DNA of 64,000 nt from Pictodentalium vernedei (GCA_031216915.1 CM062293.1:152590285-152654284); one strand, 5' to 3'. Counted from the first letter of the stretch, positions 46,398 through 58,176 are shown. A program made the numbers and translations. The notes: generated by a model from the letters alone, not told the origin.

Positions 46398-46817
46398 GTG
46401 TCACACACCATAGCCGGGTTCGTACCTTCAAGGTCAATGTCACGGTCCTTCCGTCGATACTCCTGTTTATCTCGGGTGCCTCCCCCCCCCAAAACCCCCC
46501 GACTCAGGTCCCTTCCGATCCTCAGTGCCGGGACCTTCTGGTGGGAGATCGACAATCTTCTCTCCAAAGGGGCGATCGAGGTGGTCAGGAACATCCTTTC
46601 TCTGGGGTTCTACTTGAGACTTTTCTTGGTGTTGCAGATAAACGGCCAGTTTCATCCTGTCATCGATCTGAGTATCCTGAACGAGTCTATCATAGCACCT
46701 CATTTCAGTATGGAGACTTTTAGGTTGGTTCGACGGTCTCAGTGTCCTAGCAGACTCCCTGTCCCAACGGGACAGTGTCCTTCCCACCAAATGGATGCTG
46801 CATCGGTCGGTGTTTGA
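46398..46817 (+). pseudogene. DIRS reverse transcriptase start fused to RNase H
   Basis: This frame has EIDNLLSKGAIEVV, then GFYLRLFLVLQINGQFHPV, IDLSILNESIIAPHFSMET. These are the N-terminal RT blocks of DIRS/Ngaro-type elements (usual form GFYSRLFLVPKK, RPVIDLSxLN, HFKMET). Right after FRLVRR (about 46730) the sequence jumps to the RNase H start, ADSLSQRDSVLPTKWMLH in another frame. The catalytic RT core, including the YxDD-type box, is missing through an internal deletion. A poly-C stretch at 46482-46500 lies at the start. Confidence 0.72.
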
Positions 46818-47110
46818 GACGATTTGCAAGCAATTAAGTCGTCCTTTAGTCGACTTTTTCACCACTCGCTGGAAGCATCAGGAGGTAGAGACCTTTGTCT
46901 CCCCTTGTCCGGATCCACTAGGCTTTTGCGGTAGATGCTCTGTCTCTGGAATGGACAGGTTGAATCGGCTATGCCTTTCCTCCTGTACCGATCCTTTCTC
47001 AGGTGTTGGCAAAGATTCATGCTTGAAGCTTCAGGGTCATTCTGATCGCACACCTGTCTCCACAGAGGGTGTGGATCAATCAGCTGCAGCCTCTGTTGGC
47101 AGATCGTCCA
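46742..47110 (+). pseudogene. DIRS RNase H region
   Basis: Across frames it has LADSLSQRDSVLPTKWMLH, LVDFFTTRWKHQ, ETFVSPCPDPLGF, VDALSLEW and YAFPPVPILSQVL. These match the order seen in DIRS-type RNase H C-termini (ADxLSR, IDLFATRxN, SPxPDPxA, DALxxxW, YAFPP). At least two frame changes and stops occur. The frame at 46795-47271 covers the first half. Confidence 0.7.
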
Positions 47111-47239
47111 ATTCGTCTACCTCTACACCGCGATCTTCTTTCCCAGGGTCAGCCCAGGAAATATCACAGCAACCTGGCGAGCATGTCCCTTCATGTCTGT
47201 CTTTTATCAGATCCTGTCTCCGACGTAGAGGTTTTTCGA

Positions 47240-48261
47240 GCCGAACAGTGGAGTGCATTTCTGCATCATGACGACATTACAATGGCATGACTTATGCATG
47301 CTGCTAAGTGGAAAGTTTTCTGTCGTTGGTGTACAGCTCAGCATGTGGATTAGCGGAATCTGTCAGTCGCTCAAATTGTGGATTTTCTGGTATACCTTTT
47401 TGACTCCAAGGGCCTCCAGCCTGTTACTGTTAAGGGCTATCGGTCTATGCTGTCATATACTTTGCTCTTATGTGGGAAAGCGGTGCATTGGTCCTAATCT
47501 CTTTCTCTCCAAACTGATTTGGCACTTTTCTCTGAAGAGGCCTTGAGTTTTGCGTCTTGCACCCAAATGGAACTTGGCATGGGTGTTACATTGTTTGGAT
47601 GGGGCGCCGTTTGAGCCTTTATCTGATACCAATATGCATTTTCTCACATATAAGACCGCTTTCTTTCTAGCGTTTGCTTCTGCCAGATGTGTCAGTGAGC
47701 TTCATGTGCTTTCTGTTGATCCAGCTTTCTTCAGGAATGAGGCTAACAGTGTAACCTTCACTCACTACTGATTGCTCTTTTCTGGCCAAGAATCAACTTC
47801 CTGATTCGGTACCTCCTCTCATCTGCATTCGTGCTCTCCCTGCTGTCGATGGCCAGAGGCCTCTTCTTTGTCCTGTTCGTGCAATCAAGACTTATATTAA
47901 TCTCACGCAGTTCAATCGGAAGGGCCAGAAGAGATTCTTTCTGTCTCTCATTCCTGGGAGGCAGTCTATCTCTTCCCATTCTATTTCCAGATGGATATGT
48001 CTCGCAATCAAACTGGCTTATTCCAGTTTGTCTTCTTCGGATCTTGCTTCGAACCAATTTAATACTCATGAGGTTCATGCCATTTCTACTTCCTGGGCGT
48101 TCTTCAATTCTGTTTTGCTCAGGGATGTTATGAATGCGACTTACTGGAGGAATGCTTCTACTTTCTCCTCCTTTTATCTCCACCATCTACAGCAGCAATC
48201 TGAGGACCTTTTTTCTTTAGGCCTTCTCATTGCTGCTCAGGCTGTTGTGCACCCTCGTTAA
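47240..48261 (+). pseudogene. DIRS tyrosine recombinase, frameshifted
   Basis: The N-terminal part (about 47240-47545) has WKVFCRWC and LYLFDSKGLQPVTVKGYRSML in one frame. At 47640-47740 it has KTAFFLAFASARCVSELHVL, the block where the family normally has an RRVSEL-type sequence carrying the first catalytic Arg. Here Arg is followed by Cys. At about 48060-48210 it has FNTHEVHAISTSWAFFNSVL, then MNATYWRNASTFSSFYL, matching the HxVRAxATSWAF and AxYWxSxxTFxxFYL blocks that hold the late catalytic residues. Frame changes near 47545, 47770 and 48030 and several stops make it inactive. Confidence 0.7.
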
Positions 48262-48560
48262 ATATGTATTTTCAGATTTGTGCATCACTCAGCCCTGTTC
48301 TTTTCAGGTGTTTCATTCTTTTCAACACTGTGGTGTTGTGTTTCAGCTTCTTTTTCAGCACCTTTCTGCTTTCTTCCTTTACAGGTTTCACTGTCATTCC
48401 CTGCCCTCCTTGCATTTCTTTCTGCTGTGCTTATTAGTATTTGTCATATGTGATTCACCTGCTCCTATTGTTTATTTAGCCAATTGTAGACAATTGTCAG
48501 TAGGTTGGGATGAAATTACAATTTTTTAGTAAATTTTGTTTCTTAACATACCTACCACAA

Positions 48561-49440
48561 TTGTTTACCGCAGACCCACCCTCCTAGGGGATATCTTTTG
48601 ATACTGTTGCCTCAACTTGTTGGCAGAAATTTGGAATTGACATCATGGTTGTTGCGCATGCGCTCGGTAAATGCAAGAGGTGTGCAGAGAGAGTACCTGT
48701 AATGTCGAGTGCCAGTTTTGCTCGACCCTTTTTCGATTTTTCATGCTTTTGCACTCTTCCACTTTTCCAACTCGTTACTCAGTGAACACCACTTTTCTCA
48801 GCTAATGGACATAATGTGGTGGGCTACTGTAGTGGGATACACTGGTGGAGCCATGGGGTATCTAGGGAGCCCTCCCCTCCAATCCCACTTGCTCCTCCCA
48901 TCCTCAAATTTGAAAAGATTCTTCTTGATTTCCTGCTCTCAGTACAAGTACAGTACCTTCAGTCATGAGATCTCCCCTCCCCCAAACTGTTCACCGGCAT
49001 GGTCCCCCAGGATTTCAAACCATGGCTCCACCACTAGTGGGATCTGCCTTGTTCTGTCAGTGAGATTTGGGGCCTTGTGAAGATGAAAAAATTTACAAGA
49101 AAAGCTACATTTTAGAAAAAAATCAACACTTCCTTATTTTGTAAGGAGTTGCTAAGCGCTCACCCTGGTTTTCGTGGATAATAAGCAATTGTTGTGCTTA
49201 TTTCGGTAATTATCGCATCTCTTCAAAATAGACTAACCCAGTTTCTTAATGGTTCCTGCTTCAAATGACAGTGGACTAAAAGGAACACAAATCATATTTC
49301 TTGTGATTTTGATAACTTATTTAAGTAAGTCGTGATATACAAAACACTTGTACTGGTAACTCACTCACTCCAATGTTTTCACAATATCACTACTAATTTC
49401 GACTGTAGAGGTTCGTTTTTGACTTTGATATTGCCCAAAC
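48561..49440. other. No gene recognised
   Basis: It contains GTTGCGCATGCGCTCGG at about 48650-48666, a perfect NRF1-type palindrome (GCGCATGCGC), and a possible CAGAG-rich stretch after it. The frame at 48709-49080 lacks a known domain. ~48835-49040 has GGTGGAGCCATGG and a near inverted copy CCATGGCTCCACCAC, suggesting a short foldback repeat. Confidence 0.5.
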
Positions 49441-49542
49441 ATGGAAACTGGGCGAAGTGAGTGGTGCCAAGGTGAAGATATTGCCAACTTCACTTTGCCC
49501 TCTTGGCTGAACCCTGCATTGATTTCACCTCAGTCAAGACAG
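49441..49542 (+). CDS. Candidate first coding exon, unknown protein
   Basis: ATG at 49441 in a good context (AAACATGG) opens 34 codons that start METGRSEWCQGEDIANF and end SPQSRQ. The segment finishes exactly in phase 0 at CAG followed by GTAATG, a fair splice donor. The codons lie outside any repeat recognised here. I do not recognise the protein. The segment cannot be joined in frame to the capping-enzyme exon at 61861, because the phase-0 frame there meets a stop. It may be a host exon or simply an open stretch. No second exon was found. Confidence 0.28.
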
Positions 49543-51320
49543 GTAATGTATGTTTTTGAAGGGATTTGGCTGCATAATGGGATTTGGAAGTTTGCAATAT
49601 TGCATCTTGGGATTTGTTGTTTACACAAAATACACACAGAGAACACATGTTAATTATAACAACTGTGTATTGGGAATGCAGCATTAACTTGACACTTGAC
49701 AGTTTATACCTTTCAGACCTTCACTACTGCACGATTCCTTAAAGTAAGTTCTAATAGTATACAAACAATTCGCAATAAGTTTAAAAACTTTCTATAGTTA
49801 CCTGCTTTCCATTTAATATGTTCTGTTTTAATTTAACAATTTTATTGTTGACAAAAAACAGAACTGCCAGTGTGCAGCGTTATCTCTGAGCATGTGACAC
49901 TTTCAAAGAACGTGTCAGAAGTCGGCTAATTAACATAATTTACCTGTCATTTTTCCCATGCGAACTTAAAGGTTTCAAAAATCAATAAATGTTATGTTTA
50001 CCTTCAATCTAATTTACTATGTACCGCACATAGATGATTTTGGGTCAAAGATAATTTATATTAATTTTACGCCATATATTGAAAGGTAACTTTCAATGCC
50101 CATTTCGTTGAATATGAGTGAGTCTGAGGCTGTGCCCGCCGCCTGGTTCATTAAATTTACGTAACGATTCTTGAATATTCCTTCTGGTGGTGGTTCTGTA
50201 AATATCATTTAAGATATAAGAAATTTGCTACTACTATTTGGGAGGAGGGGGGGATTTGTTGTCAATCCTCCTAAAGTAAGCGTAAACGGCACAGCATTTA
50301 CCTTTGCCCGACATTTTAGCCATTGGCGTGTGGGATGCTTGTGATTGAGAGGTCATAAACTTACCAATTCTGGGAAATGTTTTAAAACCGAAAGTCTCGG
50401 TTTTTTGTTAAGGTGGCGGTTCGGTTTTGGTTTTTAAAAAAAAATGAAAAACCAATAAACCGCCCAGCCTTATTGAATTATTGCTGGAAATGATCAGTAT
50501 CCACTCAAAAACATTAGATTTTTCTTTTGTTATACATTTCTAGAACAAATTGATCATTTCCAGTGATAATTTGACTCCTATTCACCTTGAAGTGATGCTT
50601 GGAAAGCTATCATTTTGATTGATACCATGAAAGTGAAATTTTTGTATCTTCACAGTGGGGGATATGATTTCTACCTTTCCGCAATATTTTTGATAATCTA
50701 TCATTTAGCATCTAATAAAAGTTAACATTAATTAATAGCACTTCTTAAAGAACAAAGAGTGTTGATGAGCATGTATTTTAGCCCTTCACTTTTTCTTTTT
50801 AGAAATGCTGAGGAGATTGAGTATGATAACCCCTTTTTCCCATGATGCCCTGTGTTCCATCTGTGCTTGATTTAATTCATGTGTGGCATCAGTGATAAAA
50901 TGATAAAAATGAACATGAGTCTTATGAGTCATTTGAAATCTTTCATTTTGGGAATTGACCGAATTGCATGAGCGGTTTTTGTCCTCCTAGGATCGCATTT
51001 ACCTAGGTGGTATGTGGGCAGTTTTATCACCCACCTCACAATGCCAGGCCTGATATCACCCAGTGCTTTTATTTCCCAATTCTACCGTTACCTTTTCTAC
51101 GGTCATCTACTCTCATTTCATTAGGTCTTAACTCCACAATCTATCATCTTCTCACTCTCTTTTAATTAAGCTTTCAAACTACGGTTGTCTCTTAGTACAA
51201 CACTGTAGACAACTGTAGAACTTTTATTATTTTCTGCCATCAAACAGGCTAAACTGGTCCTATTGCTATAATTTTGCATGTGTTGCTATTTGTACACCAG
51301 TAATTATTGAAAAACTGTAT
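49543..51320. other. No gene recognised
   Basis: Long AT-rich stretch without repeats that I can pair. A short inverted stretch with AAACCGAAAGTCTCGGTTTT and AAAACCAATAAACCGCC occurs at about 50385-50464. No convincing exon was found. Confidence 0.5.
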
Positions 51321-51333
51321 TAAATATGATTTT

Positions 51334-52600
51334 TTTGTAAAATGTACACTCTATACCACTCATCAGTGAGTTCCAGATAAGCAATCCAGTGCAACAGATT
51401 GACTCTTCGAACATAAAAAACAAGAAAGTTGTTTTGTGCTATGGTTAGGTACTGCAGTGGCGCAAGAGGACCAATGCAAGTGCTGAGTGCAGGTGTTGCC
51501 ACTTATACACATGATTGAAAAAGAATGTTAAAAATGATCATTGTAAAATGTACACTCTGCCACTCATGAGTGAGACCCAGGTAAGAAAGAATCCAGTGTG
51601 ACAGATGGGCTCATCGAACATAAGAAACGAGAAAGTTGTTTAACCTATGGGTGAGTGCTGGATCAGAGGAAGCAGAACAATGCAAATGCTACAGGCAGGT
51701 TTTGCCATTAATTTCTGAATGATTGAAAAACTGTATTAAATATGATCTATGCAAATTGTAAACAAATGTGGAGGCCTAGATGTATATAGTAAAACTATAT
51801 GAATATATAAAATTCTTTCTATGTGGGACCTGTGGTGCCATTCATACCACATGCGATTAAAAAGCTGTAAAAAATGAATGCATGATCTATGTAAAATGTA
51901 CGCTACAGTTAAAACTAGAAGTCCTGTTACAAACTGTGCACTTATCTAGACTTAACTTGCACATAGGAATTGCACGCAATTGCCATGTTGAATTGCATCC
52001 AAAGCACGGCAGGTTCACCTGTTGACTCATAGCAAAGACAGGCAATGTTTTTGCCAATGGACCTCCGGGTTACCCGGAGGTCCATTGGCTGAAACATTGC
52101 TTGTGCAGCACAGGCCATGTGTACAGAATTTGATAGCCTTACTATAATCATGACATGTAGGTTAACATGCAGATCACTGTGCTGTTTGTGTGCATTTCAT
52201 GACAGGACTTCAAGTTTTAACTGTATATGTATATGCCACTCATCACCTAGACAAGAAGCAATCCAGTGCAACAGTGGACTCCTTCAACATAAGAAACAAG
52301 AACGTTGTTTGAGCAATGGTTGAGTACATGTGCAAGGCAAGAGGAACAATGCAAATGCTGTGTGCATGTGTTGCCATTTAGACCCTAGTGATTGAAAGAC
52401 TGTATTGCAAATGATCTATGTAAAATGTAAGAAAATGTAGGATTTAGATGTGTAAAACAAATATGTAAAACAAATTTGAATGTATAAATATCTTTGTATG
52501 TTGGGCCTGTGTTGCCATTTACACCACCTGTGATTAAAAATCTGTAAAAAATAAATGTATGCAGTAAAAAGTAAAAATGTATTGTGAGCATATGTAAATT
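51334..52600. repeat. ~200 bp tandem repeats split by a MITE
   Basis: TGTAAAATGTACACTCT, then CCACTCATCAGTGAG, AGCAATCCAGTGCAACAG and ACATAAAAAACAAGAAAGTTG start at about 51338, 51543 and 51893/52224. The third start is interrupted at 51906-52223 by a TA-flanked MITE. Another internal block with GTAAAAATCTGTAAAAAATA recurs at about 51855 and 52540. Confidence 0.75.
51906..52223. mobile_element. TA-flanked palindromic MITE, copy 2
   Basis: Same family as 33815-34126 but inverted relative to it. It has the same CAGTTAAAACTAGAAGTCCT end, TA on each side (51904-51905 and 52224-52225), and a central perfect palindrome around CCTCCGGGTTACCCGGAGG. It sits inside a tandem repeat whose sequence continues directly on the other side, which confirms the edges. 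Confidence 0.9.
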
Positions 52601-52703
52601 TAAATATGTGTATGATAATATTCAAGGGGAGAGAATTCAAATATTTTCAGGTATCCTGTGTCTTACCATGTTATTGAAATGTACTAACACGAATTATTAT
52701 GTG

Positions 52704-53248
52704 TTGGGCTGTCAGAAATAATCAATTGTCAATTGGTCATGCCAAAACCGATTAGTATTTTTCTTTGTCAGAGAATCGGTAAATTTTACCCCGTTTCAGA
52801 CATTTAATAATTGAAAAAAAAATTTGATGAAATCTATTGTTTCTAAAGGTAAAAGGTCAAGAACGTCGACGTTAAACCTCAAGAAACCATTAGAAGCATT
52901 TGTCTTTTAGGTACATTCAAAACTTTGATGTTCTGAACTTTTGAACCGGAGTGTAATAATCATGACTGGTCGGCTGTTGCGAACTTGTGAAGTTCACAAC
53001 TGACGACCGGTCTTGATTATCACACTGACGGTTCAAAACTTCAGAACATCAAAGCATTGAATGTACCTAAAAGAGGATCGTCTTCGTTATTTACTTGAGG
53101 TAGGTCAACTGACTTAAAGTTCATTTTTAACAACTTCAAGGAGAGGGGGGGGGGGGGGGGGGGCGTCATCTAGGTATCATTAATCGATTATTATCGATTA
53201 TATGCTGTGATTAATCGATTCCTAAATTAAAAAATTGTGACAGCCCCA
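52704..53248. mobile_element. hAT-type MITE with a central hairpin, copy 2
   Basis: Exact 8-bp duplications ATTATGTG at 52696-52703 and 53249-53256. Ends TTGGGCTGTC and GACAGCCCCA are inverted. It is collinear with 31190-31728, including the central palindrome (about 52930-53050), the TTAATCGATTATTATCGATTA stretch and a G-run, here longer (53144-53163). No ORF. Confidence 0.92.
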
Positions 53249-53256
53249 ATTATGTG

Positions 53257-53990
53257 CTACTGTAGAAAAACTAACCTCATCATAGAGAATGAAAGTGTTT
53301 CATAAAACATGAGTGGATGGTCACTACATTCAGATTACTAATCAATCTTATAAATATTAGAACACTGAGAAGATGTTCAAAAATAGCGTATCCGAGAAAT
53401 TTCACATAAGTCAAGTGGACAAATATAAATTTTGTTGTAAAATCTTGAGTGCAGCAATGTGATACCTTCATTAGATTATAGTAATACATGTAAAAATTGA
53501 TTTTTAATGCTACTGTGTTACTTCGACACGTGTCAGTCTTTTTAACTCCTGGATATTCGTATAATGTATATTTTGTAATTATATATATTGAGATTTATCA
53601 TAAACTAAACCTAAATTTTATCTTGCAGTTTTTATTCAGAATTCCTAAAAATAAATATTAATTTTTGACTTTACCACTCTTACTTGTGATCTTCCAACAA
53701 AAATGATATTGCAATGAACTGGTTATGTATTGACTCAGCCCAATAAAAACTATTATCAGTTAACCCTGATGAGTATATTCTGGGTCAATAATAACCCCAA
53801 AACTGGTTACAAAAATGACTCAGTTTAGATTGATAATGAATTGACTTAATTACGAACTGATCTGTTTCCCCCTGATTGATGTGAAAGTAATTTTTTATGA
53901 GTTTTGTATATGCTGAATATGAAATCTGATTGAGTAGGAAATAAAATATGATATTGATTAATTCTCTGTAAATGTTTGTTATTATATTTT
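53257..53990. other. No gene recognised
   Basis: AT-rich spacer. Nothing identifiable. Confidence 0.5.
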
Positions 53991-54263
53991 ACCTTTTTAT
54001 CCCCCTGAAATATTTTTTTTTTGGGGGGGGGGGGGGGGGATATAGCCATGGTGCTGTACGTCTGGCTGTCCATCCATCCATCTATTCATCTGTAGACAGA
54101 GTTTGTTTCTGCTCCCTAACTAAAATTCTGCTTCACCGACTGAAACCAAACTTGGCATGTGGGTTAGGTGTGATGAGAAGAAGAACGCTATTCATTTTGG
54201 GATCACTGCACCAAAGGTCAAGGTCAGTGTTACCTTGAGCTTAAACTTTTATCAGAGTTTGCT

Positions 54264-57200
54264 TTTTTAGCTCACCTGAGCGAAGCTCAGTGGGAGCTTT
54301 ACTGATCACATTCTGTCCATCGTCCGTCGTCGTCAGGTGTTAACTTTACATTATCGACTTCTCCTTCAAAACCACCAGCCCAATTTTATTCAAATGTTGG
54401 GTAAATGTTTATTACCTAATGCCAATTCAGATTTGTTTAAATGAAGTTGCCCCTCCTCCTGGTTGGTGCCATGCCCCCAAGGGGCACCAAAATTTTTGAA
54501 AATCTTCTCAAGAACCAGCAGTAGCAGAGACTTGACATATGGTATGCAGCTTCCTTTTAAGGTGTAGACCCAGATTTGTTCAAGAGAAGTTTGATGGGCT
54601 ATATTTGGCGTCATTATGGGAGGGGCAAAGTTTTTGGCTCCGCCCTAAATTTCTATTTTCCGAACCGAGAGGCTGATTTGAACCAAATTTTATGTGAGGG
54701 CTTATTGGGTCATAAGTACCTAATTTCTGACAATTTTTTTTTTCCTGTAGCCCCGGGAACCGCAAGAGCTAAAAATAGAAAAAATTCAAATGCCCCTATC
54801 TCCAAAACTGCACAGCACAGAATTTTTATTTGGTGTGAAACTTTCTTAGGACCAACAGAAAAGATTGGTAAAAAAAATTGCCATCGGTTTTATCATAGGG
54901 TATAGTTTCGGGACTTTGAAAAAGTGCTGAGTCGGCACTTTTTAACACTGTGGGCAATGGGAAAAATGTTAAAAATCTTCTTCTCCAGATCCAGCATGCA
55001 GAATCTTTTGATATTTGGTATGCAACATTGTAGGGTGGATCTGATTCAACTTTGTTCAAATCGGCCCCCTGGGTTTATATTTGGGCTCAGTATAGGAGCC
55101 CGAATTCGAACTTAGTGCATTTCAGGCAAATTTCTTAAAAAATCTTCTTCTCCAGATCCAGCAGGCAGAATCTTTTGATATTGGGTATGCAACATTGTGG
55201 GGTGGATCTGATTCAACTTTGTTCAAATAGGCCCCCTGAATTCATATTTGCGCTCACTATAGAAGCTTGAATTCAAACTTAGTGCATTTCAGGCAAATTT
55301 CTTAAAAAATCTTCTCCAAATCCAGCAGGCAGAATCTTTTGATATTTGGTGTGCAACATTGTGGGGTGGATCTGATTCAAGTTTGTTCAAATTGGCTTTG
55401 GGGGTGAGATTCAAGTTTGTTTAAGGCAAGTCCCTGGGTTCATATTTGGGCTCCCTGTGGTAGCCCGAATTATAACTTAGTTCAAAATGAGAAATTTTCT
55501 TTAAAAATCTTCTTCTTCAGATCCAGCAATCGGAATGTTTTGATATTTGGTATGCGGCATCCTTAGGGGGGTGAGATTTAAGTTTGTTCAAGCCATGTCC
55601 CTAGGTCCATATTTGGGCTCACTGTGGGAGCTTGAATGATAACTTAGTTCAAAATGAGGAATTTTCTTTAAAAAATCTTCTTCTTCAGATCCAGCAGTTG
55701 GAATGTTTTGATATTTGGTATACAGCATCCTTAGGGGGGTGAGATTCCAGTTTGTTCAAGCCATGTCCCTAGGTCCATATTTGGGCTCACTGTGGGAGCT
55801 TGAATTGTAACTTAGTTCGAAATGAGGAATTTTCTTAAAAAATCTCCTTCAGATCTGGACAGCAGTCGGAATGTTTTGATATGTGGTGTGTAGCATCTTT
55901 GGGGGGGGGGGGGGGGGGGGGTTCAAATTTGCTAAAGCTAAGTCCCTGGGTCCATATTTGGGCTTCTTCTTCTTCAGATTCAGCAATTTGAATGTTTTGA
56001 TATTTGGCATGCAGCAACCTTTGGGGGATGAGATTCAAGTTTGTTCACGCCAAGTCCCTTGGTTCATATTTGGGCTCACTATGGGAGCCCAAATGACAAC
56101 TTAGTTCAAAATGAGGAATTTTCTTTAAAAATCTTCTTCAGATCCAGCAGATTAATGCTTTTGATATTTTTTATGCAGCTTCCTTTGGGGGGTAAGATTC
56201 AAGTTTGTTCAAGCCATGTCTCTAGGTCCATATTTGGGCACACAGTGGGAGCTCGAATTGTAACTTAGTTCAAAATGAGGAATTTTCTTTAAAAATCTTC
56301 TTCAGATCAAGCAGTCGGAATGTTTTGATATGTGGTGTGTAGCGTCTTGTGTGTGTGTGTGGGGGGGTGGGGGGGGGGGGGTGTGGGGGGGAGATTCAAG
56401 TTTGTTAAAGTCAAGTCCCTGGGTTCATATATGGGCTCCCTGTGGGAGCCTGAGTTATAACTTTGTTCAATATGAGGAATATTCTTTAAAAGTTGTTTTT
56501 AGCTCAACTTGACAAAGTCAAGCTGAGCTATTGCCATCACTTCTCGTCCGTCGGCGTACGTACGTACGTTAGTATGTTAGTACGTTAGTACGTACGTCCA
56601 CAATTTCCTTTGGCACACCTCACAGGTCGCATTTATGATCAGATTACTTTGAAACTTCTTATGCTTGTTTGGGGTGACCTCTAGATGGGAGCTATCAATT
56701 TTCTTCAATTTCCGTCAAAAAATGTTGCCGCGGCCAACGTTCTTAGAACTTAGTTTAGTCAAACCACAATATTTCCCTTTGGCACACCCTACAGGGGACA
56801 TTTATGATTTGATTGCTTTGAAACCTGATACGCTTATTTAGGGTGACCTCTAGATGGGAGCTATGGATTTTCTTCAATTTCCGGCAAAAAATGTTGCCAC
56901 GGCCAACGTTCGTAGAACTTAGTTTAGTCAGACCTCAATATTTCCCTTTGGCACACCCTACAGGGTACATTTACGATCAGATTGCTTTGAAACCTGGTAT
57001 GCTTGTTTGGGGAGACCTCTAGATGGGAGCTATCAATTTTCTTCAATTTCTGTCAAAAAATGTTGCCGCGGCCAACTTTCTTAGAACTTAGTTTAGTCAG
57101 AAGACTCAATATTTCCCTTTGGCACACCTACAGGGTACATTTATGATCGGATTGCTTTGAAACCTGGCATGCTTGTTTGGGGTGACCTCTAGATGGGAGC

Positions 57201-58176
57201 TATCAATTTTCTTCAATTTCTGTCAAAAAATGATGCCGCGGCCAACGTTCTTAGAACTTAGTTTAGTCAAACCACAATATTTCCCTTTGGCACACCCTAC
57301 ATGGCACATTTATGATTTGATTGCTTTGAAACCTGGTACGCTTATTTAGGGTGACCTCTAGATGGGAGCTATTGATTTTCTTCAGTTTCCGGCAAAAAAT
57401 GTTGCCGCGGCCAATGTTCTTAGAACTTGGTTTAGTCAGAAGACTCGATATTTCCCTTTGGCACACCCTACAGGGCACATTTATGATCGGATTGCTTTGA
57501 AACCTTTCATGCTTGTTTGGGGTGACCTCTAGATGGGAGCTATCGATTTTCTTCAATTTCCATCAAAAAATGTTGCCGCAGCCAACATTCTTAGAACTTA
57601 GTTTAGTCAGACCACAATATTTTCCTTTGGCTCACCCTACAGGGCTCATTTATGATTAGATTGCTTTGAAACCTGGTATGCTTATTTACGGTGACCTCTA
57701 GATGGGAGCTATCGATTTTCTTCCATTTCCGTCAAAAAATGTTGCCACGGCCAACGTTCTTAGACTTTAGTCTAGTCAGACCACAATATTTCCCTTTTGT
57801 ACACCCTACAGGGCACATTTATGATCGGATTGCTTTGAAACCTGGCATGCTTGTTTGGGGAGGCCTCTAGATGGGAGCTATCGATTTTCTTCGGTTTCTG
57901 TCAAAAAATGTTGCCACTGGCAAAAAAACTGACATTGGTCTCAATGATCTTCAATTTTGCCATTTCATTTATAACTTACCAAGTTCAAGTTTGTCAAGTT
58001 GAGCTACAGTGTCATTGACACTTTCATTTTTTAGATCCACTGGAGAGAATCTTTGGATATTTGGTATAAGCTTTTCTTAGGAGGAGCAGATGCATCTTGT
58101 TGAAATCAATTCTCCGGGTTGATATTTAGTCTACCATGTCAGGTGAGTGCCTCAGGCCCCCTGGGGCCTCTTGTTT
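54264..58176. mobile_element. AGCTCACCTGAGC-family element with ~175 bp repeats
   Basis: It starts TTTTTTAGCTCACCTGAGCG and AAGCTCAGTGGGAGC and ends CATGTCAGGTGAGTGCCTCA followed by GGCCCCCTGGGGCCTCTTGTTT. Both ends are typical of a repeat family abundant in bivalve genomes. Inside are about ten copies of a ~175 bp unit with AAATCTTCTTCTCCAGATCC, AGCAGGCAGAATCTTTTGAT and TATTTGGTATGCA. It is interrupted at 56497-58030 by a TAGCTCAACTTGACAAA element. Homopolymer G-runs occur at 55902-55920 and 56347-56392. Confidence 0.78.
56497..58030. mobile_element. TAGCTCAACTTGACAAA-family element, inner level
   Basis: Ends TTTTTAGCTCAACTTGACAAA and TTTGTCAAGTTGAGCTACAG, then TGTCATTGACACTTTCATTT. The interior has about seven copies of a 170-178 bp unit with TTTCCCTTTGGCACACCCTA, GGGTGACCTCTAGATGGGAG and AATGTTGCCGCGGCCAACGT. 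It is inserted in the repeat unit of the surrounding element, whose AGATCCA continues at 58033. Near the left end there is a CGTACGTACGTACGTTAGTA microsatellite. Confidence 0.82.

Larger units (their letters stand above)
46400..48560 (+). mobile_element. DIRS-type retrotransposon, degenerate
   Basis: Three DIRS-type domains occur in the order found in the family: RT start (about 46500-46735), RNase H (about 46742-47110) and tyrosine recombinase (about 47240-48260). They are spread over all three frames with many stops and indels. DIRS elements integrate with a tyrosine recombinase in place of an integrase and make no target duplication. The pyrimidine-rich stretch from 48262 to ~48560 is probably the 3' end. 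Element edges could not be fixed. Confidence 0.75.

Noticed and set aside
48709-49080. 123-residue frame after the DIRS relic
   Set aside because: No domain, and part of it lies in a short foldback around GGTGGAGCCATGG.
54576-54905. 109-residue frame in the bivalve-type repeat
   Set aside because: Lies wholly inside a repeat element and is not kept in its other units.
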